From: a virus
DNA: 49,814 bases
Virus record (IMG/VR): IMGVR_UViG_3300038429_000105
Location: 1-49,814 of that record
Direction: 5' to 3' (one strand)
The notes below the pieces were generated by a model that was given only the letters and a program-made list of their open reading frames with translations, had not been told where the DNA came from and did not search any database. Numbering within the stretch: position 1 is the first letter of the stretch; each line of letters begins with the position of its first letter. A program made the position numbers and the translations under genes. Positions 36,181 to 45,443 of the stretch are shown piece after piece.

Positions 36181-36489
36181 CTAAGCTAGTGTTATAACAA
36201 TAACACCACTCTGCACACCACTCGAAGCTATGTACAGGTTAGTCACCCATGCCCCGTAAAAATATTTAATTACGGATTGGTTGGCTACTGTTGCGGTTTC
36301 CGAAAAGATGGTGTTGCCGCTTGCTTTATCCGTAATTAAGGCGGTATGCCCAACAGTCGTGGGTGTTTGCCATTCTATCGAGTTTACCTTAAATGGTGTT
36401 CCGGGTGCAAATCCGCAAGAGGATGCTAAGTCTATAAGACTCGAAAATGTATCCAGAACTATCGGATTTGTTCCATATTGATTTGCCAT
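36181..36489 (-). CDS. small beta-rich virion protein
   Basis: 102 aa, Thr/Ser/Val-rich with no charged clusters (FKVNSIEWQTPTTVGHTALI; ITDKASGNTIFSETATVANQ; IASSGVQSGVIVITLA). It resembles small beta-sandwich tail or fibre-associated proteins. At the end of the fibre genes. Confidence 0.5.
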   Translation of the reverse strand: MANQYGTNPIVLDTFSSLIDLASSCGFAPGTPFKVNSIEWQTPTTVGHTALITDKASGNTIFSETATVANQSVIKYFYGAWVTNLYIASSGVQSGVIVITLA

Positions 36490-36499
36490 TATAAACCTC

Positions 36500-37201
36500 C
36501 TAAGTTAGTGAAACTACCAATGTATATGTTCCATTTGGGACAATCCCATTATTACTTGTCCAATTATAGGTTGCCCCTTGCTTTGCTGATACTATTCTTA
36601 CGCCATCGGTTGATGGCAAGTTTACCGAAGAGAAAGAAACATTGTCTATGTTCAATGTTGAGCCGCCAGCGTCCATGCCGAAAAGATGAAGGTCGGCACT
36701 GGTCGCTGTAATGTAGTCTGTAAAAGTTGCTTTTGTTAAATGAGCTGTTCCACTTGCTCCTGCTACCCAACCGGCACTACCGGAGGTGTAATCCGTGATA
36801 GTCATTATCCCTTTATAGAGAAGACCGGAAGTAAGTAGAGCTGTTTTATTTATTCCAGCGTTAGCTGCCACGGCTGTAAAAACGCATTTCCCACCGGCAA
36901 TAGACACTCCTGTATCCTTAGACCAAAACCCTGTATCAGAGGTAAAAGTCCTATCGTCAGAGACAGTGATTAGTTCTGTCGTTGTCTCCCCTGTTCCTGC
37001 GGATTTAACCCATCCGACAAGGGTTTTGCCACCACCTGTCAGAGTAAGCTTTCTGTCAACAAACCCACTAAGCCTCACGGAGGGATTTGATATAAAAGCA
37101 CTCCCATTGACCGTAGATAAGTTACAAGTAAAATTAAGCAGGGTAACTGTCCCGATAAAATTGCTCGTCAACGATGTTCCTGTTTCCATTGATGGTTGCA
37201 T
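36500..37201 (-). CDS. fibre-type beta-rich protein
   Basis: 233 aa, Thr/Ser/Gly-rich with repeated strands (NFIGTVTLLNFTCNLSTVNG; GVSIAGGKCVFTAVAANAGI; ADLHLFGMDAGGSTLNIDNV). The middle looks like a carbohydrate-binding jelly roll (FWSKDTGVSIAGGK ... GIMTITDYTSGSAG). Likely part of the host-binding apparatus. Start at ATG 37201 has a weak ribosome site. Confidence 0.55.
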   Translation of the reverse strand: MQPSMETGTSLTSNFIGTVTLLNFTCNLSTVNGSAFISNPSVRLSGFVDRKLTLTGGGKTLVGWVKSAGTGETTTELITVSDDRTFTSDTGFWSKDTGVSIAGGKCVFTAVAANAGINKTALLTSGLLYKGIMTITDYTSGSAGWVAGASGTAHLTKATFTDYITATSADLHLFGMDAGGSTLNIDNVSFSSVNLPSTDGVRIVSAKQGATYNWTSNNGIVPNGTYTLVVSLT

Positions 37202-37204
37202 AAT

Positions 37205-37573
37205 TTATCCATTACAGAAGAACAGATTAGACCCCGTAGAGGCAGTACCCTCTATAAAAGTGTTTCTCGTTCTTTGTACAGGTTGGTATTTTTGTGTGGT
37301 ATCATACCACGTCATTACAATATTATACACAGGCATTGTTGAAGGCGGAGGCTGAACATATGCAGCCGAAGTAAATAGTTTCGGTCTGCGTAAATAATAA
37401 TATTCTGGTACGGGTTGTGGGTACATCCACGATACCACAATATTATACATAAAATCAGGGTCTCTTGCACCATAAACAGGTTTGGGGGTATCACCCCATA
37501 CTGTCCCATCCAAAAATGGCGGGTCTAGTTTTCGCCCCTGTTGAGGCTGAGGAGGCTGCCTAAAAATACCCAT
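37205..37573 (-). CDS. 122-aa Tyr/Pro-rich protein with internal repeat
   Basis: Two similar units, MYNIVVSWMYPQPVPEYYYL and VYNIVMTWYDTTQKYQPVQR, suggest an internal duplication. The start is Pro/Gln-rich (MGIFRQPPQPQQGRKLDPPF). Between fibre-type genes; probably a small virion part. Unknown. Confidence 0.5.
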   Translation of the reverse strand: MGIFRQPPQPQQGRKLDPPFLDGTVWGDTPKPVYGARDPDFMYNIVVSWMYPQPVPEYYYLRRPKLFTSAAYVQPPPSTMPVYNIVMTWYDTTQKYQPVQRTRNTFIEGTASTGSNLFFCNG

Positions 37574-37619
37574 GTTAAAACCTAACTATTATCCACAAGT
37601 TGCTGTAAATATTAAGAAA

Positions 37620-38105
37620 TCATCCAAGTTCGGCGTACGTTACACCAAAGTTCCAGTTAGTCAATGTGGCTGGTTGTGCCGGAAACTGCATAACAAAAGC
37701 TGATGCGCTCGTTCCTGTAATAATAATAGTCTCACGAGGGGTCGGTATCCATAAATAGCCGTTCAATACGTTGAAGGCATCGGCAACGATAGTTGTCAAT
37801 GTTCCACCACCCTCGGCTGAAGCATTGATACCACACTTACCGGCAGCAATAGTTGTAGCACCGGAAATGTTAGACGCGGGGTCACTTAGCTTAGTAAGAG
37901 CCGGAGTCGCCGAAACAACCGTCTGAAAGGCTGTTACTTTGGAACCGAGTAAAACTCTTTGCTGTGCAGAAGTGGCATTAGCGTGTTGCGAAATCCAGCA
38001 GCGCAATATCTCAATCGCCCCACCTGCTACCGGCATTATAGCAACAAGCGAAACCGCCTGTGCCGCAACCGTTATGTTTGTTCCTGTTACTGTATACTCT
38101 CTCAT
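37620..38105 (-). CDS. 161-aa beta-rich virion protein
   Basis: Ala/Thr-rich (MREYTVTGTNITVAAQAVSL; IASE-like ETIIITGTSASAFVMQFPAQ). The pattern resembles small tail or decoration proteins that end in 'G..WiPtPre.iiitgtsa..f'. Co-directional with fibre genes. Confidence 0.55.
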   Translation of the reverse strand: MREYTVTGTNITVAAQAVSLVAIMPVAGGAIEILRCWISQHANATSAQQRVLLGSKVTAFQTVVSATPALTKLSDPASNISGATTIAAGKCGINASAEGGGTLTTIVADAFNVLNGYLWIPTPRETIIITGTSASAFVMQFPAQPATLTNWNFGVTYAELG

Positions 38106-38142
38106 CTCTATCTCTCCTTATTAAAGTTTATATTTCCCGATA

Positions 38143-38784
38143 TTATTGTGCCAATATCGGCATTAACGGATTAATTTGTCTGTATATATGGTCTATCCAC
38201 TCAATGTGAATAAGCACTGTTCCGGGAAAGCTGTCATACTCCCATACATTCCTCGCTAGATTAGCCCCACTCCTACCGTCATGGTCATCCCAAAAAATAA
38301 CCATATTATTACTATTCACCCATGTAGCTTGGTTGACAATCTCCTGAACGATAGTGGAAATATCTGGCGAGTTATACTGAACGCCGTCTGTCCAAGGAGG
38401 CATACCATCCCATTCTACCTGAGCGGTAGTCCTTTTTGTATTATCTCCTCCCCCTGCGGCTGTGCCTCTTCGTGCTTGGTAATCAGCTATGGTCGTAAAT
38501 GTCGCCGCACTAGCTTCTTTATCTCCTGTTAGCCTCGTATACATATTTGTGGAGGATTGATTCCCAAGAGAAGTTATAGTAATATATGCTTTATATATCA
38601 ATGAATATTGCGGGATAGGAACATTAAGAAATCTGAATCCCCCGCCTTGCTTTGTTACTCCGACAGCCGTGCTGTCACCGACGAGCATATTCCCTGAAAC
38701 TAAATTTATAGCCCATGCAGATGAATAGTAATAAACATAACAATCGTCTGCACTGGCTGCAACTTGTATATCACAGGTTGGCAT
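38143..38784 (-). CDS. fibre-type protein with DNRLRE-like fold
   Basis: 213 aa. It holds FRFLNVPIPQYSLIYKAYIT and later GVQYNSPDISTIVQEIVNQA, MVIFWDDHDGRSGA; this 'P.G..I..A.l.i' then 'D....V.ei....w..gN...i...d' order is that of DNRLRE/disaggregatase-related beta-sandwich domains used in secreted and fibre proteins. Probably host-surface contact. Confidence 0.55.
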   Translation of the reverse strand: MPTCDIQVAASADDCYVYYYSSAWAINLVSGNMLVGDSTAVGVTKQGGGFRFLNVPIPQYSLIYKAYITITSLGNQSSTNMYTRLTGDKEASAATFTTIADYQARRGTAAGGGDNTKRTTAQVEWDGMPPWTDGVQYNSPDISTIVQEIVNQATWVNSNNMVIFWDDHDGRSGANLARNVWEYDSFPGTVLIHIEWIDHIYRQINPLMPILAQ

Positions 38785-38792
38785 AAAATCTC

Positions 38793-39431
38793 CTAAGCGT
38801 TTCTACAATCCCCATAAGTTATTCCTCCACAAACAAGGAATGTCAATATGTCAGCCTTGTTGGCAGAACTGGATAAGGTCGGCGCACCGCTACCACCCAT
38901 CCATGTAATTGTCGGCCATGTCGTAATCATAAATCCACCTGTTCCCTGCAATAGAATCAACCTGTAAACCTGCCCCGCTACCTGATTAGTAAACGTGATT
39001 GTTCTACCCGTACCCGTAAGGGTGCAATAAGCCGTGGCCGCTACGTTCCAATCTATTGCTATCGTCCCCGTAGTATCAGAAACTAATTGCGTTCCACCCT
39101 CCAACATACCTGATGTGCTGATGGGTGACATTATTCTTACATTAGATATAGTGGTGGGGTCAAATGTATTCGCCCCATAAGATGTATTGGTATATACAAT
39201 ATCGAACCCCTGTGATGTCGCATAATCACCGTCATCAACATAAAAAACATACTTCCCTGTTATGGAGTCACTGGTGATACTGTAAACGTCTACCCCACCG
39301 CTTAAAGCGGCGTACATCTTCGCTGGTGTGGTTGTCCCTGTCAAATATAGAGATACGGTTGTGCTAGGAAGCAGTTTACCGTTCTGGTCTAATGTAAATC
39401 CAATCCCCTCTAAAGGATAAGAAAAGCGCAT
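38793..39431 (-). CDS. tail-fibre-like protein
   Basis: 212 aa. The N-terminus (FTLDQNGKLLPSTTVSLYLT) with ITGKYVFYVDDGDYATSQGF is the common head of podovirus fibre proteins ('G..lp.a.v.ly..GT......tDa.G.y.f....G.Y'). The remainder is beta-rich. Likely attaches fibres to the tail. Confidence 0.6.
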   Translation of the reverse strand: MRFSYPLEGIGFTLDQNGKLLPSTTVSLYLTGTTTPAKMYAALSGGVDVYSITSDSITGKYVFYVDDGDYATSQGFDIVYTNTSYGANTFDPTTISNVRIMSPISTSGMLEGGTQLVSDTTGTIAIDWNVAATAYCTLTGTGRTITFTNQVAGQVYRLILLQGTGGFMITTWPTITWMGGSGAPTLSSSANKADILTFLVCGGITYGDCRNA

Positions 39432-39440
39432 GATGGTCTC

Positions 39441-39968
39441 CTACAGTTCTATGCGGTATAGATTATGGGTCTCGCCGGTTGAAAACCAATCTTCTCGGCT
39501 CTCAATAAACTTACCGCCAAACTTTTTAAATAAATAATCCGATTGCCCAACATGGGCGTGCGAGTAAATCACCTTAAATCCTTCATCTTTGCAAGTGGCA
39601 AGCGTATCCGCTATTAATTGTTTACCAATACCCTTATCTTGATATTCCGGCAAAACTGCAAAGGACATAAAATAAACACCATTCTCTGTTTTCATTTTGG
39701 CAAACACTTCTTCAAGATGAATAGTATCTCGATGACCCTCTTCTCCCATGTCCCCTGCACTATCTTTGGCGACATAAGCCTCGCCGATTATTTTATCGCC
39801 ATCGTAGGCAAATAAAACAATATCAGATTTGAGAACCAATTCTTTTTTACTTTCCCAATCCTCTTGGATGTTTTCGTCAAAACACTGTTCCTCAATTTCC
39901 ATAAGGTCGTGTTCAAATTTATCGGTCAAATCTTCAGAATTAAATCTTTTTATTTTGTAATAACTCAT
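39441..39968 (-). CDS. GNAT-family N-acetyltransferase
   Basis: ATG 39968 chosen for GAGG upstream; 175 aa. FAVLPEYQDKGIGKQLIADT is the acetyl-CoA-binding motif A (Q-D-K-G-I-G-K), preceded by the IVLFAYDGDKIIGEAYVA strands of the GNAT core and followed by FKVIYSHAHVGQSDYLFKKF. It acetylates an amine of unknown identity. It overlaps the HELIE gene by 29 nt and belongs to a three-gene cluster with the ATP-grasp gene. Confidence 0.8.
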   Translation of the reverse strand: MSYYKIKRFNSEDLTDKFEHDLMEIEEQCFDENIQEDWESKKELVLKSDIVLFAYDGDKIIGEAYVAKDSAGDMGEEGHRDTIHLEEVFAKMKTENGVYFMSFAVLPEYQDKGIGKQLIADTLATCKDEGFKVIYSHAHVGQSDYLFKKFGGKFIESREDWFSTGETHNLYRIEL

Positions 39969-40323
39969 TGCAAGCCTCATCGTAATGTTCTAAATCCACT
40001 CTTGATTCTATCGCCACCAGTGTCTCACAAGCGTCAGAGAATATATGTTCTTTATGTATGGGGCTGTCGGGGCTTTCTGAATCGGGGCTTTCGCCTTCTG
40101 CAAAAATCTTGTCGCAATAGGTATCTATTTTTCTAACAGGAATACCATGCGCCATAAGCAACGTGTTTTCGATTAATTCGTGTATTGCTATAAAGCGATT
40201 GTAAAGCTCGTTACCTGTTTCAGCCACATATATTCTCGTGGTGTCCCCTATTGTTTCATAATAGTCCCCTAGACCATGCCACCGCATTTGTTCTATAGGA
40301 AGGGTCTCTATCGTTATCTTCAT
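39940..40323 (-). CDS. HELIE-motif protein (candidate metal-dependent enzyme)
   Basis: 127 aa. IAIHELIENTLL (H48, E49, E52) resembles zinc-peptidase helices but has Glu where HExxH has the second His. TTRIYVAETGNELYNRF and a Ser/Asp/Pro-rich loop (EGESPDSESPDSPIHK) flank it. It overlaps the ATP-grasp gene by 4 nt and the GNAT by 29. A metal-binding or degenerate-peptidase role is possible; catalysis is unproven. Confidence 0.5.
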   Translation of the reverse strand: MKITIETLPIEQMRWHGLGDYYETIGDTTRIYVAETGNELYNRFIAIHELIENTLLMAHGIPVRKIDTYCDKIFAEGESPDSESPDSPIHKEHIFSDACETLVAIESRVDLEHYDEACNELLQNKKI

Positions 40324-41576
40324 ATCTCTATACCAAACGGCTTGCCCTTATCTATTACCTCTTGTGCTTTATCAAAAACGGATTCGTCATACTCCATGCC
40401 AAGGCAAATTATTGAACCGGCTACTTCGAGTGCTTTACTCGTGGCGGATTCCACACTGTTGCCAGTAGCCACGACCGCTCCAAAATATCCATCTTTTGCA
40501 TCGTTGGGTAAGCAATAATATTTTTTATTATATTTATATGAGTGCTGTAATTTTACATTATCCTTGTATTCTTCAGGAAACTCCACACAGATTTCATGGT
40601 CTTGGTTAAACCAAGAAGTCAGGATAATTATTGCCCCGTGGCTGTTTTTGCTTTCCATTTTTGGCATATCACCATTCGCTACATCAAAAACATCCTGTGG
40701 AAAGTCTGTATAGGACTCACAAAATCCTTGACCCGGAGGAGAACCAAACCTCGCTGTCCCGTCTGTGAACCGTTTTATCCCCTGCTCGTTAATCCTTATT
40801 TCCGTTGACCAAGCCCCTTTATACCCTCTTTCTCTAAACTTGGGTTCCATTCTTTTGTCAACATCATCTATAACTTCGGGGAAGGAATCGGTTATTCTAT
40901 ATATATAGCCTTTATCCTTTATTTCATATCCTATTGAACCTACGGGCGTTCTTTTTCCGTTGACTATGTATCTGTCGCCCCCTGCCTCTACAATGGCAGG
41001 AAAGTTATCCTGAATGAGTAATTCGATAATATTTGAAGCCCGTTCACCCAACTTGGCTCTCTGGACGTTTACCCACGGCATAAAGGTGTCCAAAGTATCG
41101 AATGGGATAGTATCGAAATCACCCCTACAGTAAGGTGTTTTAACCCATAACCTACCATTCCCACGTTTTTTAAAATACTCTATCGCCTCATCGAAACCTT
41201 CGGCAAAGTAAGTATGGATAGGAGTCAACCCTACCTCTGCGCTAGCTTCAAGGAATAGTCTACGATTTATCTCAAACTCTGCTGATAGCCCTGAGCCAAA
41301 GCATCTATACCCCTCATCCCATAATGTATTGCATAACTCTCCATCAAACTCTCCGGGAAAGAAAATCAAATCCGCCTTATCTTTATATTCCTCAAAGTCA
41401 TCTATTTTCTCCACGCCATCGAGACCCGCACCAATCTGGTCTTCCCTAGACGTTGGCTGCTGTCCAAGTATAGGGGTGAACAACCAAACTTCTGCCGCCC
41501 TTTCTGCCAATTTCTCAACTAGATAAGTATGGTATCCGCGCTCATAACAGAGAATTTTTTGATGTTCAATTCCCAC
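40320..41576 (-). CDS. ATP-grasp ligase (PurD/carboxylase-like)
   Basis: GTG 41576 after GGAG; 418 aa. GSGLSAEFEINRRLFLEASA (95-114) is the family's early helix, GRLWVKTPYCRG (K146) the ATP-binding lysine strand, WSTEIRINEQG (E259) and DGTARFGSPPGQGF (272-285) the metal and nucleotide site, like GAR synthetase 'DARFGDPE.Q'. ATP-grasp enzymes join a carboxylate to an amine or thiol. No purine genes are nearby; the neighbours are a HELIE protein and a GNAT, so peptide or protein modification is inferred. Confidence 0.75.
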   Translation of the reverse strand: MGIEHQKILCYERGYHTYLVEKLAERAAEVWLFTPILGQQPTSREDQIGAGLDGVEKIDDFEEYKDKADLIFFPGEFDGELCNTLWDEGYRCFGSGLSAEFEINRRLFLEASAEVGLTPIHTYFAEGFDEAIEYFKKRGNGRLWVKTPYCRGDFDTIPFDTLDTFMPWVNVQRAKLGERASNIIELLIQDNFPAIVEAGGDRYIVNGKRTPVGSIGYEIKDKGYIYRITDSFPEVIDDVDKRMEPKFRERGYKGAWSTEIRINEQGIKRFTDGTARFGSPPGQGFCESYTDFPQDVFDVANGDMPKMESKNSHGAIIILTSWFNQDHEICVEFPEEYKDNVKLQHSYKYNKKYYCLPNDAKDGYFGAVVATGNSVESATSKALEVAGSIICLGMEYDESVFDKAQEVIDKGKPFGIEI

Positions 41577-41579
41577 TCT

Positions 41580-44500
41580 CTATTCTCCTATTTCCTTAAC
41601 GGGTGAGTTTGGAATCTCCGGCTCAGTCTCGCTCTGTTTCGGCTGTGTTTGATTCCTTGTCAACAAAAACTCATAGCCTTTTATTGCGTCCAGATAGAAT
41701 GGTAACATCTCTTTATATTTTTCAGGGTGGCTTTTCTCTAAAAGCCCCATTCTCTTCTCCAATATCGGGAAGTAATACATCTTCTCATCCGAAGTGGCTT
41801 TATCCCACACCTTAAAGATAGACCTCAAATCCATGCGGTTATCCGATATATACTTTTCAACCATGTCCTCTTTTGCATACTTCTCTATCTTTTGGACATC
41901 CTCTCCGTATAATTTATTATCTATAAGTGCTTGATTTACTTTTTTATCTGCATCGTTATACTTGTCAATGTCGTGTTCTTTAATTGCTTCCCGCTTTTGC
42001 CTCGCTAATTTTGTGACCAGATTATACCTGTCCCGTTCTTCTCTTGGCATTGTAGTAACAACTGCCTTGCTGTGTTCCCACATTAATGCCCGTTCAAAGG
42101 TTGTTCTGGTCTTGAAAGCATTGACACCCATAGAAGCTAACACCTGTTCCCATATCTTTCTTTCGTTCTTTGTCTGAAACGGAATAGGGACGGATGTAGC
42201 CGCAAATGAGTTTACTTGGTCTTGCAAATCCATGTATCTACCGAACTCGTCTCGCCTTGATAATGCTTTAATAATTGGCAAGGCTAGAAAGGGGCTTAAC
42301 CTATTATAAGCGAACCCTTGAGGGTCTGTAACTAAGTGCATGACATCTCCGGGGACGCTTCGTAAGGTGAACTCCTCGTCTCCCCACACCACAGAGAACG
42401 CCTTATCTGCTCCCCATTTTGCATCCCCATTATTGAGTAGGGAATTGGCTATTCTAGCGGTGACATACATTCCTAATGCTCCCCTTACTACGGCTGCCAT
42501 AGCTTGTTCATTAGGGGTTAAATCAGATAATTTCTTTGGTATACCTCCGTATGGTCTCATTGCCTGACCTGCAAACCTGATACGAGCTTCCAAGAAGTCA
42601 GGAGCCAGCCCAATTAATCTAAACACATCCTGTATGGTAGGATTACGGGCTAACTTGGCATAATTCAGTTCTCCAAAGGCTGCGTTTGATTGGTCGGCGG
42701 TGAGGCTCATAATCTGTTCATCAGTTAGTTTACCTGCATATCTTTTTGTATTTCTCGCATATGCCTCTTTTGCCATACTCATTTTTAGGCGTGGGATATA
42801 GTCGGTAAACAGATAATCCGTATACATCTGTGTGACCTTCCCAATACCGGGAATCTTTGCTATTAAACCACCAGAGGTCAACCCCTCATGGAACAATTCC
42901 ATGTTTTTATAATCGGAAACTATAAGACCCTTTTTTACCAATGCTTCCTGCAAAGGGTCGCTGAAGTCTATCTTTCCTGTTCTCTTCCACCCTAAAATGT
43001 CCATACCAAAAGGGTTGACTTTATGGAACATGGCATGAACACCAACTTGAACTTGATGGAATCCACTAAGGGATAACAAAGTCCCTTTTAGCGTTGCCGC
43101 TGTTTGCAGGACAGCCCTTCCAAAACTATTCTGTCTGATTGCGGATGTCTTGAGGATATTGTTCAGTTTCTTATAAATATCCTTATGGACTAGCATATCG
43201 GCTTGTGTAAATATGGGTTGTCCATCGGCATCTTTGGATACCCATTTCCATTTCCTTAACGCGGGGTGGTCTATTATTTTATAATTATCATACGCCTCAT
43301 CTGGTATAGAACGCGGTTTAACAAAGTAACCACTACCCATTGTTTCATCTTCTTTGACCCAAGACCTGTATTTCCCTGAACCCATAGGGACAAATGCAGG
43401 GCTACCATCCTTCATATCCAAGTCATGTAGAGATTTTATAAAAGTTCTTGCGGCAATGGCTCTGTTAAACGCTTGGTCGTATGCCGTTATCATTGCACCT
43501 ATATCTTTATTCAAAGGTTTTAAACCAACTCTCTCCCCCTCAAAATAAGAACTTAAAATTCTCTTCCGTAACATAGATGGTTTCGTGGTTAGCTTTCCAC
43601 CGATAATATCTCCTTTGAGTGCCGTAGATATTGCATTGTCTTTTTTCCACATTTGTGGGATATAATTATCTATACCCGCCTTTAGCATCCCACTATCTTT
43701 GGCTATCTGTAATTTAGCGTCAAAATATTGAGCAACATTGCCCGCCCATATTTTTTCTTCTGGTGTTAGCTCGGTGGCTAACTTGTAACCATCTGCGTAT
43801 TGCTTTGCCTTATTATTGGCAAGATGTTCTTGGTGCTGACGCATCAACAAGCCGTCATCACCATCGGCTTGTAAATAATTTATTATGGCTTCCCTTCTTT
43901 TAGGGTCGGATATTTGTTTCCTTATATTTGCGGCAAATTGTTTTGCTTCAAATGAGGTTATTTGATAACTGCCAATATACTCGTCCCTTATTCTATCGAA
44001 GTCAGTATATTTTGGTTTCCCTATTTCTCCTGATTTTGCATCGTTCCATAAAGTTCTTCCAAGTATATTTAATTCAGTGATGCCCCTGTTTAGCGAGTCC
44101 TTAAAGTTTGAAAATCTGTCGGCAAGGGATACTGCGTTTGACATCCTTTTCCTCAGCGGGATTTTGGGCGACACAACTCCGTCTAGTGCTTTGTTTAATT
44201 GGGTAATGTCGGTAGGCGTCTCTCTTTTCGATTTAATACCTCTAGCACCAACACCTTTTTCGCCCGCTAGCGGTTGTTCCTCTGGTTTCCCCTGTCCTAA
44301 CAATCTCTTTAATTCTGCCGATTCAGTTTGTCGGATAAACTTGCCACTCTTGTCAACGAACCCTGTGATAGTCCCACCATATGAAGTGCCAGTTCTCTCA
44401 ATAATATCTGCGTGGGTCTCCCCAAGTTCTCCGACATAAATCTTCCCGTCCTCCATATTGGCCAAACGTAGACCTTGAGGGTTTTTTTCCGATATTATAT

Positions 44501-45443
44501 TAGTAGTTTCTTCTTCCTGTCTTTTATCTAACTCATTCAAGTAATCTTCAGGTGTTTGTTTTATATTTTTAGTAACAGCAGATGTTTTTGCTGCTTGTTC
44601 TTTTTTAGATTTTCCCACTTCAGCTAAGGGGGGTGTCTTTGATAGTTCGGGTATTTCTGAAAGAACTCTAGGCTGTTCGAGGGGTTTAGAGCCACCTTTT
44701 CTCCAATCCTCCCATGCTTTCGCCCTATATCGTATCTCTTCAAGCCTGATAGGAACCCCGACTGCTTTACGGGCTAATCTTGGTGCTTCTGCTAAAGCCC
44801 ATGTTTTTAGAATAGCTGCTATTATTGGCTCCCCAATAGTCCTGTCACCGGAGCCTTCGATAATTGCTTGTTTTACTTTATCCCAGTTTGCCCCGGTAGA
44901 TGCCATGCCAGCACCAGCAGCGAGACCCATTGTTGGTTTAATGAGAATATTACTTGCCACCCAGTCGGCAATATTAAGTAATTTTTCAAACGGCCAGCCA
45001 ATCAGTTCCAATGATTCTTTTTCTGTCTTGGTTAGGTTAAGTTGTTCTGATAGCCAGTTTGATGTTTTCTCGCTTGCTTCCTGTGCTGATGCAAGGGATT
45101 CATCTATATTCCCACCAGAAGATATCCTGCCTAGACCTGCCGCCATTCCAGAATAACCACCGGCAATCTGCCCCGGTATGCTTCCTGTGGCAGCAACAGG
45201 CACTTTCCATAAAGCATTTCCAAAACTCTTTACGGACTCCCACATATTTGAGTCGGATGGTTCTTTTTTAAGAGAGTTCAAATACTGTTCAGGTGACTGA
45301 TTTTTTGTATCAATCTTGGCAGGGGTATTTTTCTGCCTACCTTCAAGGCTATTTACATACTCCTCTGGAGTAAACTCTGATGGTGGTTTCTGCGCCACAG
45401 AACCTTTGCCCTCAAGGTTATTTAAGTATTCTTCAGGTGTCAT
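41580..45443 (-). CDS. very large internal virion / ejection protein
   Basis: 1,287 aa. Four copies of a short motif start it or its linker: TPEEYLNNLEG (2-12), TPEEYVNSLEG (25-35), SPEQYLNSLKK (50-60) and TPEDYLNELDK (297-306). A Gly/Ala-rich hydrophobic stretch (170-183) could insert in membrane. A long helical C-terminal region follows. Size and place after the nozzle and internal proteins match podovirus proteins ejected with DNA. No lytic motif is obvious. Confidence 0.7.
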   Translation of the reverse strand: MTPEEYLNNLEGKGSVAQKPPSEFTPEEYVNSLEGRQKNTPAKIDTKNQSPEQYLNSLKKEPSDSNMWESVKSFGNALWKVPVAATGSIPGQIAGGYSGMAAGLGRISSGGNIDESLASAQEASEKTSNWLSEQLNLTKTEKESLELIGWPFEKLLNIADWVASNILIKPTMGLAAGAGMASTGANWDKVKQAIIEGSGDRTIGEPIIAAILKTWALAEAPRLARKAVGVPIRLEEIRYRAKAWEDWRKGGSKPLEQPRVLSEIPELSKTPPLAEVGKSKKEQAAKTSAVTKNIKQTPEDYLNELDKRQEEETTNIISEKNPQGLRLANMEDGKIYVGELGETHADIIERTGTSYGGTITGFVDKSGKFIRQTESAELKRLLGQGKPEEQPLAGEKGVGARGIKSKRETPTDITQLNKALDGVVSPKIPLRKRMSNAVSLADRFSNFKDSLNRGITELNILGRTLWNDAKSGEIGKPKYTDFDRIRDEYIGSYQITSFEAKQFAANIRKQISDPKRREAIINYLQADGDDGLLMRQHQEHLANNKAKQYADGYKLATELTPEEKIWAGNVAQYFDAKLQIAKDSGMLKAGIDNYIPQMWKKDNAISTALKGDIIGGKLTTKPSMLRKRILSSYFEGERVGLKPLNKDIGAMITAYDQAFNRAIAARTFIKSLHDLDMKDGSPAFVPMGSGKYRSWVKEDETMGSGYFVKPRSIPDEAYDNYKIIDHPALRKWKWVSKDADGQPIFTQADMLVHKDIYKKLNNILKTSAIRQNSFGRAVLQTAATLKGTLLSLSGFHQVQVGVHAMFHKVNPFGMDILGWKRTGKIDFSDPLQEALVKKGLIVSDYKNMELFHEGLTSGGLIAKIPGIGKVTQMYTDYLFTDYIPRLKMSMAKEAYARNTKRYAGKLTDEQIMSLTADQSNAAFGELNYAKLARNPTIQDVFRLIGLAPDFLEARIRFAGQAMRPYGGIPKKLSDLTPNEQAMAAVVRGALGMYVTARIANSLLNNGDAKWGADKAFSVVWGDEEFTLRSVPGDVMHLVTDPQGFAYNRLSPFLALPIIKALSRRDEFGRYMDLQDQVNSFAATSVPIPFQTKNERKIWEQVLASMGVNAFKTRTTFERALMWEHSKAVVTTMPREERDRYNLVTKLARQKREAIKEHDIDKYNDADKKVNQALIDNKLYGEDVQKIEKYAKEDMVEKYISDNRMDLRSIFKVWDKATSDEKMYYFPILEKRMGLLEKSHPEKYKEMLPFYLDAIKGYEFLLTRNQTQPKQSETEPEIPNSPVKEIGE

